Source of the DNA: Symbiodinium natans
Taxonomy: Eukaryota > Sar > Dinophyceae > Suessiales > Symbiodiniaceae
Assembly (NCBI GenBank): GCA_905221605.1
Contig: CAJNDS010002079.1
Location: forward strand, 1,786,001 to 1,850,000
Reading direction: 5' to 3'
DNA: 64,000 bases
Below the pieces are notes generated by a model. The model did no database searches and was not told where the DNA came from. It saw only the letters and a program-made list of their open reading frames with translations. The stretch's first letter is position 1, and every line of letters begins with the position of its first letter. Of this stretch, positions 60,080 through 64,000 are shown one piece after another. The translations under genes and the position numbers were made by a program.

Positions 60080-60215
60080 CACCTAAAACCCTAACCCCTA
60101 AACCCTTAACCTTACACCTAAACCCTAAACTAAACTAAACCCTAAACCCTACTAAACCTTAAAAACCTAAACCCTAAACAAAACCCTAAAACCTACCCTA
60201 AACCCAAACCCTAAC
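60080..60215 (-). repeat. irregular CCCTAAA tract
   Basis: About 16 units with variable spacing (AAACTAAACTAAACC, CCTACTAAACC). More disordered than arrays left of 57.5 kb. Confidence 0.75.
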
Positions 60216-60361
60216 AAAAAAACCCCCACTTAAACCGCGTTTGGTTGGCTGATTTGAAAAGGCGGAAGCCGTTAGAGGTCAACGATGTGAGATGACCTAG
60301 GAATTGCTGCAACGGCCCGCAGGACCCCGATTGACATCGACCGCTTAGGTCCGGTCCCCCC

Positions 60362-60428
60362 CCCCAGGGTTTAGGGTTAGGGTTTAGGGTTTAGGGTAGG
60401 GTCTAGGGTTCTAGGGTTTTAGGGTGGT
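60362..60428 (+). repeat. short TTTAGGG tract
   Basis: About eight irregular units after C9. Another four-unit patch at 60590-60628. Confidence 0.75.
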
Positions 60429-60628
60429 AGTGTCTAAAAACACCAAAGCCTACAACCAACCTCAACCTAAGGGAGGGCGGGAGGCGGACTTCGGGTGCCA
60501 CCTCTGCATCGCCGCCGAGCAAGGCCATGCCGAGTCACGCGCTTGCTGCTGGATGCCAGGGCCAACATCGAGGCAGCGCACAACTGGGTTAGGGTTTTAG
60601 GGTTAGGGTTTAGGGTTTAGGGTTTCTG

Positions 60629-61007
60629 TTCATGGTTAAGCGTTTATCGAGATTAGGGTTCACGAGTTCCCGCTTAGGGGTCTAGGTTTTTGCGGGTTCG
60701 GTTTAGGAACCGCCGAGAAATGGAAGAGGTAGCTCAGGGCTCGTTTTACGGGGCTCTAGATGCCACAAACCATATGTATATATATATATATTAGACGATG
60801 GTTACCTATGTACGGATTTAAAAACACGGTCGCAAGCCTCCCCATCGAAATACAACCCCTATATACAAAAGATTCCGATCCCCCCACGTATTCAGCGGGA
60901 TTTTCTACTTCAACAAAGGGGGCTGCTAACAAGCTACTCACGGTAATCCCGACAACATCGTCCCCTCCCCCACCCGCCCCACCCCAGCACCAACTCTGAC
61001 CCGAGCG
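60629..61007. other. mixed island with TA run
   Basis: (TA)8 at 60777-60792. Opposed frames of 79 and 160 codons overlap (60756-61238); the longer runs through family J and is not credible. Confidence 0.4.
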
Positions 61008-61110
61008 ATGCCCAGTAGTACCCTTATTCCTTTTTGGGGGTTTAAGGGTTCCCTTATAGACCTTTAGGCCAAAAAAGGGGCACACTTTTAAGCCCAGGTT
61101 AATGCGGCAG
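61008..61110. mobile_element. family J element (uninterrupted reference copy)
   Basis: GATGCCCAGTAGTACCCTTA, TTCCTTTTTGGGGGTTTAAG, GGTTCCCTTATAGACC, GGCCAAAAAAGGGGCAC, TTTTAAGCCCAGGTTA. The arms CCCTTATTCCTTTTTGG and CCAAAAAAGGGGCAC are partly inverted. Used as the empty site for 56915-57085. Confidence 0.8.
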
Positions 61111-61485
61111 CATAGTAACCCCACAACACCCACTGGAGGGCGAGGGACACTGATGGTCGCAGTCCCTGTAGCTGAGGCAGGGGGCAGGGGTCCACACATG
61201 GAAATCGTGAGCCTACGCTGGAGGCCAGCCCAAATCACGCACCATGCCTGACCTTGCCAATGATCAAGTGTTTGCCATTAACTCCGGTCCTGGACAACTT
61301 GCTAAACCCCTAAACCACGAGACCCTTAACCTAAACCCCAAACCATTCGGCGGGCCACTCTTGGTGGTTGCAGTCGCGGTCCTAGTTGGAACAGTAAGGA
61401 TGCCACAGACTACGACAAGGGCAGCAGTGCGCACTGGATCTGCGGCGCACTGGTTTCTCATCAATGACTTAGAGGTTCAGGCGGC
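61111..61485. other. mixed island
   Basis: The 87-codon + frame (61244-61507) ends in ARIGFRV from the following telomeric patch. No domain is recognised. Confidence 0.35.
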
Positions 61486-61489
61486 ACGA

Positions 61490-61535
61490 ATAGGGTTTAG
61501 GGTATAGGGTTTCGGGTTAGGGTTTTAGGGTTTAT
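61490..61535 (+). repeat. short TTTAGGG patch
   Basis: About five irregular units next to a truncated family A copy. Confidence 0.75.
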
Positions 61536-61543
61536 TAAACTGG

Positions 61544-61593
61544 GTTGGCGTACACTTCTGATGGGTTTCTAAAGTAACATGAACCTCCAAGTA
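61544..61593. mobile_element. family A right-end fragment (copy 16)
   Basis: GCGTACACTTCTGATGGGTTTC then AAGTAACATGAACCTCCAAGTA. Everything left of it is replaced by TTTAGGG-like sequence. Confidence 0.6.
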
Positions 61594-62373
61594 GGAGTTG
61601 AGTGACGTACCATCATTGGGCAAGGGTTTATAGTATAGCAAGCTGAACCGCACCTTCTGCTAGTTCAGGTTACGTACCAAAAGCAGTGAGTAACTTTCTA
61701 GAGCTTAAGCATACAAATAATACTACATTGGTCAACGTCGTAAATTGAACCTTCTGCGGGCTATTTGAGCCCTAGGGATATCGGCGGTTCCTTAACAAAA
61801 CCCGGACAAACCCTGCCCCCGAAACCCGAAACTAGGTTCCTCAACAAGAGCCTCAGACAAAACGCCCAAAACTCAAACCCGAAACCCTAGTATAGGTCCT
61901 AACATGTGCCACGGACAGTGCAAAGTGGACCGGCGGCGTGTTTGTTGATGGAAAGAAGGTGCTTCGTCACCGCATGGATGCGAACGGAAGGGACAGCGCT
62001 GTAGCTTGGCAGGGTTAGGGTTTAGGGGTTCAGGGTGTAGGGTTAGGGTTGAGGGTTTAGGCTTAGAGTAGGCGATCTTGGTGCTTTCGTGGGCAGGGGT
62101 TGAGGGTTGGTTACACTTTGGAGCTTATAGGGGACTTCCGTATTCGAAATGTGTTCAAACAAGTGGAGCGAGGAAATTGCGCCAGCATTGCAAAGTGATA
62201 TTCTAGCCGGCTTGGATTGCTCGCGCCAGCGCGGACATCGCAGCCACCGACACTGGGAGGTTTCAGGGTACGGTATACCCACATTAAGAAGTGTCGTTAT
62301 TTTTAAGGGGCTGCGCCCATGGGCGGGCAGCGCACGCAGACGCCCGGGCGAGAGCATTTCAAGCATGTTTGAG
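61594..62373. other. mixed island
   Basis: TTTAGGG patch 62011-62060. Opposed frames of 107 and 77 codons at 62043-62382 are unrecognised. Confidence 0.35.
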
Positions 62374-62520
62374 GGCCCCTAAACTCCCTCAAATCCTAAG
62401 CGTTAAGTTTTAAGCATTTTCCGGCCCCTAAACTCCCTTCAAATCTCTAAGCGTTTGAGGGATCCAGAGAATCCTTAAAGTTTTCTAAGCACTTTATACG
62501 GCCCCTAAACTCCCTTTTTT
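62374..62520 (+). repeat. three-copy degenerate tandem repeat
   Basis: GGCCCCTAAACTCCCT starts at 62374, 62423 and 62500; TTAAGCATTTT-like words follow the first two. Unit length varies (49, 77). Confidence 0.75.
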
Positions 62521-62688
62521 TCCTAGCCCCGGGCTTAGTCACGTCGATAATTTGCCCGCCTTTGCCCCCCGCGGTCCCGCCCGGGAGCCGCTGATGCTCT
62601 GATGCGCGCCTGGGGGTCCCGGGCTGGACCCGCTGATGCTCATGATGAGCGCCCTCTGGGAGCCTCCGTGGCGACGCAAAAAACCACG

Positions 62689-62721
<33 letters not shown>

Positions 62722-63029
62722 GTTCACGGCGACACGCGCCGGGTCGGCGGCAATGGCGTCCGGCCTAATTCTGCTTCGCAGAAGGACCAGAGGCCAGCAA
62801 GGCTATTCCCGGGACACCGGGCTAAAAGGTCAGGCATTTGCTCGGTCCTTTGGGGACCTCGCGCTGCCCGATTTAATGGCTACAACCGCAAGTGCCGCCG
62901 GAACCTAAACCCTGATTCAGGTAACGTGAGCTCGCGCAAACGGAAAAGAACAAGGATGGGCAGGCCATCTTCGACGAAATTCGGCAGAGCAGGAGGAGAT
63001 GTGAGCGGTCTACGGTTTCGGTGTGTTGT
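62521..63029. other. GC-rich island with poly(A)
   Basis: CTGATGCTC(T/A)GATG is repeated at 62591 and 62632 with GGGAGCC/GGGTCCC context. A29-30 at 62690-62719. The 90- and 157-codon frames read K-tracts through the poly(A); no domain is recognised. Confidence 0.4.
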
Positions 63030-63085
63030 TAGGGTTTCGGGTTTTAGGGGCCTAGGGTTTAGGGCTAGGGTTTAGGGCTTAGGGT
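63030..63085 (+). repeat. short degenerate TTTAGGG patch
   Basis: Six to seven irregular units, the last telomeric text before the G-rich region. Confidence 0.75.
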
Positions 63086-63137
63086 GAGCGTTCAGGGTTT
63101 AAGGGGCATTAGAGGGGCTTCGCGGGTGTGATGAGAG

Positions 63138-64000
63138 CCGGGGGGGGGGGGTGGTGGGAGAGCGTTTGGCGGGGTGGGGCGGGTGGCGGGGAAAAAGGGT
63201 GGGGTGGCGGGTGAGGGGGTGGGTGGGGGGGGGTGGGGTGGCTGGGGAAGAGGGTGGGGGATTTGGAGGTAAGACGGAGCGGGGGCGGAGCAAGAGGAAA
63301 GAGCCTTAAAGGCAGTCTTTAAAGTCAGGCAAAAGGGGGGTGGGGGGGGGGGTGCGGGGCGGGTGGTGGGGGCGGGGGTGTGGGGGGGGGGGGTGGGGTG
63401 TGGGGGGTGGGGGGTGGGCTCTTTCAAACTCAGTATCAGGGGGGGGGGGTGTTTTTGGTGGGTGGGGGGCGGGGGGGGCCGTGGCGGGCGGGTGGGGGGG
63501 GGGGGGTGGGGGTGGGGTGGGGGGCGGAGAAGGGGGGTGGGCGGAGCAAGCAAGGCAGGCAGGAGCCCTCAAAGGTCAGTCCTAGAAGTGGGGGGGGGGT
63601 TGCGGGGGGGGTGGCGGGGTGCCGGGGGGGTGGGAGGGAAGGGGGGGTGGGGGAGCGGAGGGGGAGGAGTGGGGGGGGGGGGGTTGGGGGGGGGGGGTGG
63701 GGGGGGAAGCGGAATGGGCGGATCAAGCGTAGGGAAAGTCAATCTTGAGAGGGGGGGTGGTGGGGGGGGGGGGGTGTGTGGCGGGTGGCGAGAGAGCCCT
63801 CAGCCATCTAGGGGGTTGCGGGGGCGGGTAGGTTTTTTTTTTTCCTTGGGGGGGAGCGGAGCGGGCGGAGCAAAGCCCTTTCAAGTCGTCTTACAGCAAA
63901 GGGGTGGGGCGGGGGGTGGGGGGGGGGGGGGGGGGGTGGGAGCGGAGGGGGCGGAGCAAGATGGGGGGGGGCATGCACTGGAGCCCTTTAAGTCAGTCTT
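63138..64000 (+). repeat. G-rich minisatellite running off the window
   Basis: Each unit combines GGAGCGGAGGGGGCGGAGCAAG (split by variants), a GAGCCCTTTAAGTCAGTCTT-like spacer and 40-100 bp of G runs with single T or C. Spacers occur near 63300-63330, 63417-63440, 63560-63585, 63730-63750, 63792-63812, 63876-63897 and 63977-64000. Strong quadruplex potential. The P/H/T- or G/W-rich frames (64-153 codons) are artefacts. Confidence 0.85.

Noticed and set aside
63092-63748. Proline/histidine-rich or glycine-rich proteins at the right edge
   Set aside because: They are translations of G runs and are open simultaneously on both strands and in several frames.
1-64000. ORFs ending in GFRV/GLGFRV or LNPKP as a protein family
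   Set aside because: These peptides are translated TTTAGGG and CCCTAAA. The 7-bp unit cycles through all frames and meets a stop once per 21 bp, so many chance frames end there. TTCAGGG variants remove a stop and lengthen some frames.
1-64000. CRISPR array
   Set aside because: Regularly spaced repeats here are telomeric heptamers or minisatellites. No repeats of 25-40 bp with unique equal-length spacers and no cas genes are present.
1-64000. Eimeria-type repeat region
   Set aside because: Telomere-like heptamers fit, but the CAG/GCA repeats and homopolymeric amino-acid coding exons typical of those genomes are not seen. It is kept only as a remote alternative.
1-64000. Bacterial origin of the sequence
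   Set aside because: No long ORFs, ribosome-binding sites or operon structure; dense eukaryotic-type telomere repeats and foldback elements instead.

Overview
This window reads as nuclear DNA from a eukaryote with plant/alveolate-type telomere chemistry. No protein-coding, rRNA or tRNA gene can be supported. From about 1 to 57.5 kb it is a patchwork: roughly a hundred short interstitial arrays of the heptamer TTTAGGG, or its complement CCCTAAA, alternate every few hundred bases with short mixed-composition islands. The arrays occur in both orientations and vary in purity, from perfect (about 28 units at 14205-14407) to degenerate or 8-mer variants. TTTAGGG is the canonical telomere repeat of land plants, many green algae, dinoflagellates, chromerids and coccidians. 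No CAG-codon repeats, long ORFs, recognisable spliceosomal genes or intact transposon genes are visible. My best guess is a repeat-rich alveolate or alga, with a dinoflagellate-like genome most plausible. That is inference.

Between the arrays lie several families of short, non-coding, palindromic (foldback, MITE-like) elements, defined here by comparing copies within the window. Family A (about 140 bp, 16 full or partial copies) begins CTTGGAGGTTC and ends GAACCTCCAAG, usually next to TA. Family B is about 100 bp with five copies (GGGATGTTCCCC...). Family C is about 145 bp with one full copy and two pieces. Family D is about 112 bp with four full copies and one half (CCTAAGGGTCCATG...). Family J is about 100 bp with five copies, and family K about 70-160 bp with three. 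Single-copy palindromes are at 7792-7901 (E), 8002-8163 (F), 30524-30850 (H) and 57214-57317 (G).

The most interesting structure is how these two components relate. At least six foldback copies are split by a telomeric array (1045-1190, 7259-7437, 11961-12158, 28958-29134, 33361-33570, 56915-57085), and for most of them an uninterrupted relative lies elsewhere in the window. In another case (8002-8163) an array sits between two 33-bp inverted arms. In addition, at least four strong and three weaker head-to-head junctions of (TTTAGGG)n with (CCCTAAA)n are present, the geometry expected of telomere-telomere fusions. This suggests that telomeric DNA has repeatedly been added at or captured into chromosome breaks, possibly breaks at hairpin-forming elements.

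After about 57.5 kb the landscape changes. Telomeric arrays become sparse and short. A GC-rich mosaic of duplicated modules fills 57.7-58.7 kb, foldback elements continue at 59.2-61.6 kb, and the window ends in an extremely G-rich minisatellite (63.14-64.0 kb) that runs off the edge. Other local repeats include a 60-bp duplication at 22.17 kb, a 9-mer minisatellite at 22.4-22.9 kb, a tandem array bracketed by a perfect 12-bp inverted repeat at 18.33 kb, a split 125-bp direct repeat at 39.8/40.0 kb, poly(C)-poly(A) tracts, and TA/CA and CT microsatellites.
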